Source: Spirodela intermedia
Taxonomy: Eukaryota > Streptophyta > Magnoliopsida > Alismatales > Araceae
Length of the DNA: 64,000 nt
Assembly (NCBI GenBank): GCA_902729315.2
Contig: LR746267.1
Span: 3,294,386-3,358,385 of the forward strand
Direction: 5' to 3'
Shown here: positions 12,175-23,011 of the stretch, piece after piece
Layout of the letters: every line of letters starts with the position of its first letter
Position numbering within the stretch: position 1 is the first letter of the stretch
Position numbers and translations under genes: made by a program
Notes under the pieces: generated by a model
The model's database searches: none
What the model saw: the letters and a program-made list of their open reading frames with translations, nothing else
What the model was told of the DNA's origin: nothing

Positions 12175-13029
12175 TCATCCTTTACTCATTGCCATTGAAT
12201 AAATTCTTGAATATGCTAGAGTTTTGAAAGAAATGTGTACACCAAAAAGGGCACCTAGAGTAGAAAAATTATCTATGTATGCTAGTGCATTATTATTAAA
12301 TGAATTACCATATAAATTGAGAGATACAGGTGCCCCTTAATTTCGTGTGATATTGATGGATTCATTTTTCAGAATGTATTACTTGACATCGGTGCTAGTA
12401 TTAATTTATTACCTGTAAGTATTTGTGATAAATTTAATATTTCTGATCTTAAACCTTCTACTCTTACCTTACAATTTGCTGATAGATCCATAAAACATCC
12501 TAAAGGTATTTTAGAAAATATGATAGTGACAATTAAAGGGTGTAAATTTCCAACTGATTTTGTAGCACTGGAAATAGATTTTAATGGACAGTTTTATGAT
12601 ACACCAATCATCCTAGGGAGACCATTTTTACATACAGCAAAGATGAATATTGATTTTCCCACAAGTATTGAGAAAATTTTATGTGGAGATCAACCAGTAG
12701 AAATTAAAATTTTTGAGGTATCAAATGATCTTAAGAAATCCCAAGTATATGATTGTCATACCATAGATCTTCTAGATGATTTTGATGATCCTAATGTTAT
12801 TGATGATTGTGTGCTGGACGAATTAGAGGAAATAGAGAATATAAATTTAGAAGAAAAGAAAGAGGAAGATCATCTAAATTTAGAGTTGAAATCTCTTCCC
12901 TCTAGTTTAAAATATATGTTTTTGGAGGAAAATAATTTATTTCCTGTTATTATTACAGCTGATTTGAGTGACGAACAGGAAGAAGAATTATTAGATGTAC
13001 TTCGAAAAAATAAGAAGGCTATGGGCTGA
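12175..13029 (+). pseudogene. Element B aspartic protease region
   Basis: This is the retropepsin-like domain that would cut the polyprotein. It carries LLDIGASINLLPVSICDKF (about 12379-12435), where the usual DTGA active site reads DIGA. The flap and C-terminal half follow (TIKGCKFPTDFVALE, then ILGRPFLHTAKMNIDF at 12610-12660). An acidic linker to RT continues to 13029, where a stop (TGA for the Trp codon of AMGWK in element D) closes the frame. A frame disruption near 12338 separates it from gag. Confidence 0.8.
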
Positions 13030-14470
13030 AAAATGGATGATCTAAGGGGCATTGGTATGAGTGTATGCATGTATAGTATATATCTAGAGGAGGGGGCTAG
13101 AACTAGTAGGGAACCACAACGAAGATTAAATCCTAACATGATGGAAATTGTAAAAAAATAAATTTTAAAGTGGCTGGCTGCTGATATTATTTATCCTATT
13201 TTAGATAGCAAATGAGTTAGTCCTACACAAGTGGTGCCAAAAAAATCAGGGATCACGGTTATAAAAAATGAAAATGGGGATGAAATACAAACAAGATAAA
13301 GTACTGGTTGGAGGGTTTGCATTGATTATAGAAAATTAAATTCAGTTACGAGAAAAGATCATTTTCCCCTACCATTTACTGATCAAATTCTAGAAAAATT
13401 AGCTAGAAAAAACTTTTTTTATTTTCTAGATGGATACTCTAGTTATAATCAAATTTATATAAACCCTTTAGATCAAGAAAAAACAACTTTCACTTGTCCA
13501 TTTGGTACTTTTGCTTTTAAACACATGTCTTTTTGTCTATGTAATGCTCCAACCACATTTCAAAGATGTATGCTGTCTATTTTTTCTGATATGATTGGAA
13601 AATGCATGGAGATTTTTATGGACGATTTTTCTATTTTTGGTGAATCATTTGATGAATGCTTAAATCATTTACAGTATGTACTTGAGAAATGCATAGAGAA
13701 AAAAATAGTTTTGAGTTGAGAGAAATCACATTTTATGGTTAAAGAGGGAGTTGTGTTGGGTCATATTGTGAGTGAAATGGGTTTAGAGGTGGATAGAGAA
13801 AAAATTGATATTATATCTAAAATGAAACCTCCAAATTCAGTAAAACAGATTAGATCTTTCTTGGGTCATGCAGGTTATTACAAAAAATTTATTCAAGATT
13901 TTTCAAAAAATTTTAAACCTCTCACCATGCTATTATATAAGGATGTGCCTTTTAATTTTGATGAGAAATGTTTTGAGTCTTTTTCTGAAATAAAAAGATT
14001 ACTTACTAAAGCACCCATTTTACAAGCTCTTGATTGGTCCCTTCTCTTTAAAATAATGTGTGATGCATCGAATTATGCAGTGGGGGCCATTCTACGACAG
14101 ACAAAAGAGTCAAAACCCATAGTAATTTCATGTGCTAGTAAAACTATATCCGATGCTCAATTAAATTATACCACGACTGAAAAAGAGTTGTTGGTTGTAG
14201 TATTTTCGTTAGAAAGGTTTAGATCATATATTTTGGGAGCTAAAATTATTATTTATACTGATCATGTAGCATTAAAATATCTGTTAAATAAGAAAGATGC
14301 AAAGCCACGTCTATTAAGATAGATTTTATTATTGCAGGAATTTGACTTAGAAATAAAAGATAAAAAAGGTTTCGAGAATGTTGTTGCTGACCATCTTTCT
14401 AGATTAAGTAATACAGGAATAAATGCAGCACCTTTACAAGATGCATTTCCAGATGAACAATTGATGGCAG
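13030..14470 (+). pseudogene. Element B reverse transcriptase and RNase H
   Basis: The RT domain (about 13090-13900) has RVCIDYRKLNSVTRKDHFPL, CPFGTFAFK, LCNAPTTFQRCM and IFMDDF (the YxDD-box equivalent; FMDD is common in this lineage). RNase H (about 14020-14330) shows [19 protein letters not shown] and IIYTDHVALKYLLNK, keeping its acidic residues. Stops at 13213, 13297, 13717 and 14320 and elsewhere mean no full-length protein can be made. The intact version would copy element RNA into DNA and degrade the RNA strand. Confidence 0.88.
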
Positions 14471-14559
14471 CTCAACATTAACCATCACCATGGTATGCAC
14501 ATATTGTTAATTTTCTGGTTTCTGGAAAAATTCTAGAGCAGTAGGATAAGAACAAAAAA

Positions 14560-15780
14560 TATCATTTCTTTTCTAAGATTAGAAATTATTTTTGGCATGA
14601 TCCTGATTTATATTACTTGGGCAATGATCAAATTTTAAGGAGATGTGTTCCTGAAGAAGAATATCATAACATTATTAACATGTGCCATTCATCTAATTGT
14701 GGAGGACATTTCTCTAGATGAAAAATAGCTGCAAAAATATTTCAATGATGTTTTTATTGGCCTACAATCATTAGAGATTCTATAGAATTTAGTAGAACAT
14801 GTATTTCACGCCAATCTATAGGTAACATGAGTAAAAAAGATGAAATGCCAATGAGTAACATGTTAGTAGTCAAAATTTTTGATGTATAGGGAATAGATTT
14901 CATGAGTCCCTTCCCATCACCTGAAAAATATGAATATATTTTGCTTGCTATTGATTATTTGTCGAAGTGGGTGGAAGCTATTCCTATTAGAACTAATGAT
15001 CATAAAATCGTGATGAAATTTGTGCAGAAAAATATTTTTTTGAGATTTGGATGTCCTAGAGTGATTATTAGTGATGGAGGAACACATTTTACAAATAAAC
15101 GTTTCAGGGAACTCTTAAAAAAAAATGGAGTACACCATAGAGTAGCCACTCCATATCATCTCCAAACAAATGGGCAAGCTGAAGTAACAAATAAGGAAAT
15201 TTAGAGAATTTTGAGAAAAATAGTTAGACCAGATAGGAAAGATTGGCCCACGAAATTACAAGATACATTATGGGCTTATAGAACAGCTTATAAAAATCCC
15301 ATAGGTATGTCCCCATTTTGTCTCATTTTTGGAAAGCCATATCATCTTCTTGTGGAAATAGAGCATAAAGCATTATGGGCTATAAAAAGTTTATGTATAG
15401 ATGAAAAATCAGCTAGTGGGCATAGAATTTTTCAACTACATGAATTAGAGGAGTTGAGGAATGAAGCTTATGAAAATCATAGAATATATAAAGAAAAAAC
15501 TAAAACTTTTTATGATAAATACATTAGTAGAAAAAAAATTGATGTTCGACAAAAAGTGTGGTTATATGATTCTAGGCTGAAATTATTCCCAGGAAAATTA
15601 AAATCAAAATGGAAAGGGCCTTATGTGGTGGAAGAGACATATGATCATTGGGTTGTAATGATTAAAGATCCTAAAAGTGATCATAACTTTAAGGTAAATG
15701 GATAGCGGCTTAAATATTATATAGAACATGAATGCCTTGCAGAAAAAGAAATTTTATTATTAAAAGAAATTAGAGTTTAA
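14560..15780 (+). pseudogene. Element B integrase
   Basis: The N-terminal HHCC zinc-finger region (about 14640-14830; CHSSNCGGHF, then TCISRQS) precedes the DDE core. The core shows [22 protein letters not shown] and NGQAEVTNKEI, with stop codons at 14707, 14887 and 15202. The C-terminal domain (15211-15705) contains the lineage-typical [19 protein letters not shown]-like segment (here [18 protein letters not shown]) and [11 protein letters not shown]. The frame ends around 15705-15780. No chromodomain is visible, consistent with Athila rather than chromoviruses. Confidence 0.88.
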
Positions 15781-17372
15781 GATCAAGGAGTCCAACTAGA
15801 GACATTAAATTCAATGCTGCATGGGAGGCAACCCATGGTTTTTATTTTATTCTGTTTGATTATTTTTTTTTAAGCTCTGTTTTTCTTAAAATTTTGCAGT
15901 ACTTGCTTTTGTATTTTCTTTTTCAAAAAAGTGCAGGAGGAGGATTGTAAGATGACGTAGAAAATTAAAAACGAGGTTGAGGTGATGTCTTTCTGAGCTT
16001 TATCATTTATGAAAATATTTTTTTTGTACATATGCATGCTTCACGTGAAAATTATCTTTTCTACATATTCTATTTTGATTTTTCTTTGTCATTGAGGACA
16101 ATGTCATTTTTAAGTTGGGGGGTGAAGTATTCATTATTAATTTATGCTGTAGGACGATTAAGAACATGTGTTTGTATTTTATTCAACTTAGAACAACAAC
16201 TAAAAAAATAAAAATAAAATAAAATTCGAAAAAATTGCAACATCTATTTTCTGGTTTTTTGTCAGGAATAACAGACTATCAAAAACAGCAAACAAAAAAT
16301 AGCCTAAAATTAGAAATTCTAGAAGACCCTTTTCTCACAGTTCAATCCCCTAGATATATATTACTAAAATTCGAAATTACAGCTATAAAGAGGATAGTTT
16401 TGATTTATTTTTGACAAATTTATTGTGCTAAAAATAGAACTGAAAACAGAAAATAGAACTATCAGAACTATCTAATTTACAAATTTCTGACATCATATTG
16501 CATGCATGAAAAATTAAATCAATTAGATTGATTGATACCAAATAGATATTAGGAAGATTATAACTGAGTCAAAAGAATGATCTAGTAGCATAAAATGTTG
16601 GAATACTCCTTGGATACATGATAGATAACATGGATTTGATTTTACAGATTTTCACTTCATGATCTTGATGGATAGTATTTACTTGATGTGAAAATTTGAT
16701 TGATCATTTGAGTTTAATGGAGATTTTTGCACCTTGATCTATAGGACTTGTGAAGAGAAATCACTTATTTTAAAAAAAAAGAAAAGAAAAAGAGAGAGCA
16801 ATGTGAAAAATCTAGAAATGAAGAGTACACATGGAGGGTGTGAGACATCATTCTCATTGTCGAAAATCGTGTATAGAAAAACACTTGCTGCAAAAATAAG
16901 TGGATAAAGTGAAAGCCCTGAAAATGAAGAGTACACAAGGAGGGTGTGAGACATCATTTTTTTTGTCGAAATTTGTCTATAGGAAAAGTTACTTATCCAC
17001 TATATATAAAAATAAAAATAAAAAAGAAGGAAGAAATATAGTGCAAACTTCAAAAATCAAGTCATAGAAAAAAGGAAATATATGATCAATATTATTCTTG
17101 GATGAGTATTGATAATTAGAACATCTTATAAATACATCTATGAGTAAAGAAGTGATAAAGATGTGAATAGAAGAAGTGAAGTCTAGATTGTTATTCCAAG
17201 GAGTGTTTAAACATTTAAGTGCTTGACATCATTCTTAAATACTTGATATAAGAATCCAAAGTGTCTAAAGGTGCATCATTTCTAATTCTATTTTTTTCTC
17301 TATATTGAAATATGATCTTTGAGATTTGTAAATTTTTATTTTCGTAATTCCATTGCTAAGGGACTAGCAATA
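15781..17372 (+). other. Element B 3' non-coding region
   Basis: About 1.6 kb lies between integrase and the polypurine tract. It has no long sense ORF and no envelope-like ORF. It contains a conserved GCATGGGAGGCAACCCATGG segment (about 15819-15838) with a short self-complementary CATGGG/CCCATG arm pair, a second PPT-like tract at 16106-16124 and two copies of a ~50-bp repeat (about 16800-16860 and 16910-16970). The same layout appears reversed in element A and truncated in element C. Confidence 0.7.
16106..16124 (+). promoter_or_regulatory. Internal PPT-like tract
   Basis: TTTTTAAGTTGGGGGGTG is a stronger polypurine tract than the one at the LTR border and lies 1.27 kb upstream of it. It is conserved in element A (5071-5090). 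It may serve as an extra plus-strand primer, or mark an ancestral LTR border. Confidence 0.45.
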
Positions 17373-17389
17373 ATTTAAGTTGAGGAGTG
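17373..17389 (+). promoter_or_regulatory. Polypurine tract of element B
   Basis: ATTTAAGTTGAGGAGTG sits directly before the 3' LTR start TGATAAG. It is purine-rich with two T interruptions and occupies the plus-strand primer position. Confidence 0.75.
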
Positions 17390-19019
17390 TGATAAGTCTT
17401 CATTATCATGAGTTAATAATTAGTAAATAATATAGTTTTAGCCTTAACTCATGATAAATAAACTTATATTTATGTTAAAGTATGAAAAGTGGTTTTTAGT
17501 TGATTAATGTGAATTTTTGGGTAATTATGTGATTTTATACGATTTTTACAGTCTTACTTTTGAGATAAATGAAGAACAAGAAATAAAAAAAAATATATTG
17601 CAAAATGGGGGAACCTACGCCGGCGAGTCGGGCCCCCAAGCAGGTCGGAAGTGCCATCGGGGAGTAGCCGCAAGCAGGTGCTCGAGCGGCTTGAACTGAT
17701 GGGGGCACACGTGTGCGCCACTCCCCTTCCACGTCACCGGTGGCCAGCCAGCTGTGGGGCAAGGAGTGGTCATACACGCGTGAGAGGGACTTTGCTTAGA
17801 AATGTAACATTACTATATAATCGCCCGAAAATTTGGCGTACAACCAATGTGGGACTAAACCCGTCACCTTCCTCAGAAGAGGTAGGGGGCAACTGGCACG
17901 GGTTCGAATCCTCTTAGAGCCAAAACTCATATTTTTATCTGATTATCGCGATTTTCCTGTAGATCGCCAGTGAAGGATTAAGCAAATAGAATTGCTGGAT
18001 CATCGGCGAAAATCTCATCAATGCGATTCGCAGAGCATTGTTACTCAAATTGCTGAAGGATTCGCGATAAATGAATCGCGAATCCATCGAGTAAATCATC
18101 TCCAATTAATCAACGAACAAGCCATCGTCAGGAAGAGGACGATCCGCTGGGAGACGAGTTGCCACCTCCTGAGAGCATACCAGATGTGATGAAGAGCCTT
18201 CTCTTGCTGTGCGGACCTGAGGATGAAGCTCCCTAACACGCGCCCCACCTCCATCCAACTCCTTTCCGTTAGGTGACAACCGCCAGAGAGCCGCAAAGTC
18301 GCCGTTTTTCTGCTCCACTGGGTGACAGCCATCAGAGATGACTCGACGACCCATTTCATTAATCTCTAGACTTCGCAAGGAGATCTAGAGATTGCCCACG
18401 TCGTCTTTGTCCAAGGAGAGCCTTAGAGGCCATGGACACTACACGATGATCCTTTCGAATGCTCAAGATTCTGGTGCATCGCCGACACATCACCGTCGCG
18501 ACACTGGAACTCTGTTTTCCTACTTTCAACTTACTTTACGCTTCATTTAGTGATAGTTTTTGTGATTTTAATTTACCAAAATATACTTTGTTCTATTACG
18601 ATTCTTCCGACTTTTAGAAATCTTAATTTGATCAATTAAATTGTCTGTAATCGCTTACGTAAGAATCGTCGGGCGGAACCTCTATTTTCGCCCGATTCAT
18701 GTTCCCTGGGTGCTGATGTCATCCCGACGTCCGCACCCTTACTTCCCTTTTTTGTGAATTTTAAATATATTTCCTTTTCATTTCCTAGTATAAAATTCAT
18801 AGAAAATCGTATTCATTGAGAAAAATTCTAAATAATTACCAGATATTATATTACAACCTTGTGATTGACGTGGAAAATTATTGCTATTTTTGGAAGTTTT
18901 ATTGAATTATAATTGATATATTTATTCAGAAATACTTCTAAATATCTGAAAATTCGTATTTTCTAGTTTTATAAATTTTAGATTTGTGTGATTTAATATA
19001 CAACGACTAAGTCACGTCA
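17390..19019 (+). repeat. 3' LTR of element B
   Basis: 1630 bp, from TGATAAGTCTTCATT to GTCACGTCA, colinear with the 5' LTR. It keeps the inverted repeat near its start, the TATA-like box, the T-arm-like GGTTCGAATCC (17901-17911) and a CACGTG box in ACACGTGTGC. Antisense to it are open frames of 80 codons (17777-17535) and 90 codons (18378-18106), the latter overlapped by an 87-codon frame (18359-18096). Confidence 0.9.
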
Positions 19020-20405
19020 ATACTGAAGGAGGGTAACAATTACTAAACATTTCCCTTGAATTTATTGATTTTGTATGCATAGTAGAAGATCCTTGCATCC
19101 AAGGCTAGAAAATCCTTTCATTATTTCATTCAAAAATAAAAATCTGAAAGAAAAATTAATTTTGATGGATCTTGAAGGAAGTACAGGTCAAACTTTCTTG
19201 AATCTTTCTTGGGTCATGCAGGTTATTACATAAAATTTATTCAAATTTTTTCAAAAATTTCTAAACCTCTCACCATGCTATTATCTAAAGATGTGCCTTT
19301 TAATTTTGATGAGAAATGTTTTGAGTCTTTTTCTGAAATAAAAAGATTACTTATTGAGGCACCCATTTCACAAGCTCTTGATTGGTCCCTTCCCTTTGAA
19401 ATAATGTATGATGCATCGAATTATGCAGTAGGGGTCATTCTAGGATAGACAAAAGAGTCAAAACCCATAGTAATTTCATATGCTAGTAAAACTATATCCG
19501 ATGCTCAATTAAATTATACCATGACTGAAAAAGAGTTGTTAGCTGTAGTATTTGCATTATAAAGGTTTAGATCATATATTTTGAGAGCTAAAATTATTAT
19601 TTATATTGATCATGTAGCATTAAAATCTCTATTGAATAAGAAAGATGCAAAGCCACGTCTATTAAGATGGATTTTATTGTTACAAAAATTTGACTTAGAA
19701 ATAAAAGATAAAAAAGGTTTTGAGAATGTTGTTACTGACCATCTTTCTAGATTAAGTGATACAGGAATAAATGCAGCACCTTTACAAGACACATTTCCAG
19801 ATGAACAATTGATGACAACTCAACATCAACCATCACCATGGTATGCACATTGTTAATTTTCTGATTTCTGTAAAAATTCCAGAATAATGGATAAGAATAG
19901 AAAACATCATTTCTTTCCTAAGATTAGAAATTATTTTTGGCATGATCCTGATTTATATTACTAGGACAATGATCAAATTTTAAAGAGATGTGTTCCTGAA
20001 GAAGAATATCATAGCATTATTAACATGTGCCATTCATCTAACTATGGAGGGCATTTCTCTAGATGAAAAATAGCTGCAAAAATTTTTCAGTGTGATTTTT
20101 ATTGGCCTACAATCATTAGAGATCCTATAGAATTTAGTAGAACATGTATTTCATGCCAATCTATAAGTAACATGAGTAAAAAAGATGAAATGCCCATGAT
20201 TAACATGTTAGTAGTTGAAATTTTTGATGTACGGGGAATAGATTTCATGGGTCCTTTCCCATCAGCTGAAAAATATGAATATATTTTACTTGCTGTTGAT
20301 TATGTGTTGAAGTGGGTGGAAGTTATTCCTACTAGAACTAATGATCATAAAATCGTGATGAAATTTGTGTAAGAAAACATTTTTTGAAGATTTGGATGTC
20401 CTAGA

Positions 20406-21065
20406 GTGATTATTAGTGATGGAGGAACACATTTTACAAATAAACATTTCAAGGAACTGTTGAAAAAGAATGGAGTACACTATAGAGTAGCCACTCCATA
20501 TCATCCCCAAACAAATGGACAAGTTGAAGTAGCAAATAGGAAAATTCAGAGAATTTTGAGAAAAATAGTTAGACCAGATAGGAAAGATTGGCCCACGAAA
20601 TTACAAGATGCATTATGGGCTTATAGAACAGCTTATAAAAATCCTATAAGTATGTCCTCATTTTGTCTCATTTTTGGAAAGCCATTTCATCTTCTTGTGG
20701 AAATAGAGCATAAAGCATTATGGGCTATAAAAAATTTATGTATAGATGAAAAATCAGCTGGTGGGCATAGAATTTTTCAGCTACATGAACTAGAGGAATT
20801 GAGGAATGAAGCTTATGAAAATCATAGAATATATAAAGAAAAAACTAAAACTTTTTATGATAAATACACTAGCAGAAAATTTTTTGATGTTGGACAAAAA
20901 GTGTGGTTATATGATTCTAGGCTGAAATTATTCCCAAGAAAATTAAAATCCAAATGGAAAGAGCCTTATGTGGTGGAAGAGACATATGATCATGGGGCTG
21001 TAACGATTAAAGATCCTAAAAGTGATCATAACTTTCAAGTAAATGGACAACGGCTTAAACATTAG
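20406..21065 (+). pseudogene. Element C integrase C-terminal half
   Basis: The open 219-codon stretch starts inside the DDE core: [12 protein letters not shown] contains the second Asp, and [11 protein letters not shown] contains the Glu. It then covers the rest of the integrase to the C-terminal [19 protein letters not shown] block. The N-terminal zinc finger and first Asp lie upstream, behind a stop at 20370, so the full enzyme is not encoded. This is the longest undamaged integrase stretch of family 1 in the window. Confidence 0.8.
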
Positions 21066-21424
21066 ATAGAATATGAATGCCTTGTAGAAAAATAAATTTT
21101 ATTATTAAAAGAAATTCAAGAGTAAGATCAAGGAGTCCAGCTAGAGACATTAAATGTAGTGCTGCATGGGAGACAACCCATGGTTTTTATTTCATTTTGT
21201 TTGATTTTTTGTTAAGCTCTATTTTTTTAAGAATTTCACAGTACTTGTTTCTGTATTTGTTTTTTCAAAAAAGTGTAGGAGTGTAAGATGAAGTGGAAAA
21301 TTAAAAACGAGGTTGAGGTGATGTCTTTCTAAGCTTTATCATTTATGAAAATATTTTTAATGCTTAACTTTGCACATATGCATGTTTCACTTGAAAATTA
21401 TATTTTCTCCATATTCTATTTCGA

Positions 21425-21508
21425 TTTTTCTATGTCATTGAAGACAATGTCATTTTTCTATGTCATTGAAGACAATGTCATTTTTCTATGTCATTGAAGA
21501 CAATGTCC
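21425..21508 (+). repeat. 28-bp tandem triplicate at the C/D junction
   Basis: Three head-to-tail 28-bp units (21425-21452, 21453-21480, 21481-21508) each contain TGTCATTGAAGACAATGTCA, except that the last unit ends in C. Elements A and B have this unit once, at the same place in the tail, just before the internal PPT. The array ends exactly where sequence switches to the opposite strand of element D. Confidence 0.95.
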
Positions 21509-21571
21509 AGAAACCAGAAAATTAACAATATGTGCATACCATGGTGATGGTTAATGTTGAGCTGCCATCAA

Positions 21572-23011
21572 TTATTCATCTGGAAATGCGTCTTGTAAAG
21601 GTGCTGCATTTATTCCTGTGTCACTTAATCTAGAAAGATGGTTAGCAACAACATTCTCAAAACCTTTTTTATCTTTTATTTCTAAGTCAAATTCCTGCAA
21701 CAATAAAATCCATCTTAATAAACGTGGCTTTGCATCTTTCTTATTTAACATATATTTTAATGCTGCATGATCAGTATAAATAATAATTTTAGCTCCCAAA
21801 ATATATGATCTAAACCTTTCTAACGAAAATACTACAGCTAACAACTCTTTTTCAGTCGTGGTATAATTTAATTGAGCATCGGATATAGTTTTACTAGCAT
21901 ATGAAATTACTATGGGTTTTGACTCTTTTGTTTGTCCTAGAACGGCCCCCACTGCATAATTCGATGCATCACACATTATTTCAAAGGGAAGGGACCAATC
22001 AGGAGCTTGTAAAATGGGTGCCTCAGTAAGTAATCTTTTTATTACGGAAAAAGACTCAAAACATTTCTCATCAAAATTAAAAGGCACATCTTTAGATAAT
22101 AGCATGGTGAGAGGTTTAGAAATCTTCGAAAAATCTTGAATAAATTTTCTGTAATAACCTGCATGACCCTAGAAAGATCTAATCTGTTTTATTGAATTTG
22201 GAGGTTTCATTTTAGATATAATATCAATTTTTGCTCTATCCACCTCTAAACCCATTTTACTCACAATATGACCCAACACAACTCCCTCTTTAACCATAAA
22301 ATGTGATTTCTCCCAACTCAAAACTAATTTTTTCTCTATGCATTTCTCAAGTACATGCTGTAAATGATTTAAGCATTCATCAAATGATTCGCCAAAAACA
22401 GAAAAATCGTCCATAAAAATTTCCATGCATTTTCCAATCATATCAGAAAAAATAGACATCATACATCTTTGAAATGTGGCTGGAGCATTACACAGACCAA
22501 AAGGCATGCGTTTAAAAGCAAAAGTACCAAATGGACAAGTGAAAGTTGTTTTTTCTTGATCTAAAGGGTTTATATAAATTTGATTATAACTAGAGTATCT
22601 ATCCAGAAAACAAAAAAAGTTTTTTCCAGCTAATTTTTCTAGAATTTGATCAGTAAATGGTAGGGGAAAATGATTTTTTCTAGTAACTAAATTTAATTTT
22701 CTATAATCAATGCAAACTCTCCAACCGGTAGTTAATCTTGTTTGTATTTCATCCCCATTTTCGTTTTTTATAACTGTGATCCCTGATTTTTTTGGCACTA
22801 CTTGTGTAGGACTAACCCATTTGCTATTTGAAATAGGATAAATAATATCAGCAGCTAGCCACTTTAAAATTTCCTTTTTTACAATTTCCATCATCTTAGG
22901 ATTTAATCTTCGTTGTGGTTCCCTACTAGTTCTAGCCCCCTCCTCTAAATATATATTATGCATGCATACACTCATATCAATGCCCCTTAAATCGTCCATT
23001 TTCCAGCCCAT
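21572..23011 (-). pseudogene. Element D reverse transcriptase and RNase H
   Basis: The RT frame (23011-22169, 280 codons) contains RVCIDYRKLNLVTRKNHFPL, LDRYSSYNQIYINPLDQ, CPFGTFAFKRMPFGLCNAP and IFMDDFSVFG. A stop near 22169 replaces a Gly/Leu codon in the FLGHAGYY segment. RNase H (22105-21572, 177 codons) has [25 protein letters not shown] and [15 protein letters not shown]. It would have been close to functional, but the connection between the two is broken and integrase is missing. Confidence 0.88.

Larger units (their letters stand above)
8655..19019 (+). mobile_element. Element B: Athila-like Ty3/gypsy retrotransposon with both LTRs
   Basis: This is a 10.4-kb element with LTRs of 1629 and 1630 bp, a tRNA-Asp-type primer site, gag, protease, RT/RNase H, integrase, a 1.6-kb non-coding tail and a polypurine tract, in that order. 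In the first ~470 aligned bases I count roughly 20 LTR differences by eye, so it is not very recent. Its coding region has several stops and frameshifts, so it is non-autonomous now. The 5' flank is element A pol (...TTCCT) and the 3' flank is element C leader (ATACT...). They do not match, so the original insertion has been rearranged or B's LTRs have recombined with neighbours. Confidence 0.88.
19020..21508 (+). mobile_element. Element C: internally deleted family-1 fragment
   Basis: It begins in the leader (ATACTGAAGGAGGG, compare 62929 in element G) and the first ~40 codons of gag (about 19077-19196). It then jumps directly into the RT end (LGHAGYY at 19206) and continues through RNase H and integrase (to 21065) and part of the non-coding tail. 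The gag-to-RT jump removes about 2.7 kb relative to B. The right end at 21508 fuses to element D in opposite orientation. RNase H and integrase have stops (19446, 19561, 20370), though one stretch of 219 codons (20406-21065) remains open. Confidence 0.82.

Noticed and set aside
15781-17372. Envelope-like ORF expected in some Athila elements
   Set aside because: No sense frame of useful length and no membrane-protein features in the tail of A, B or C.
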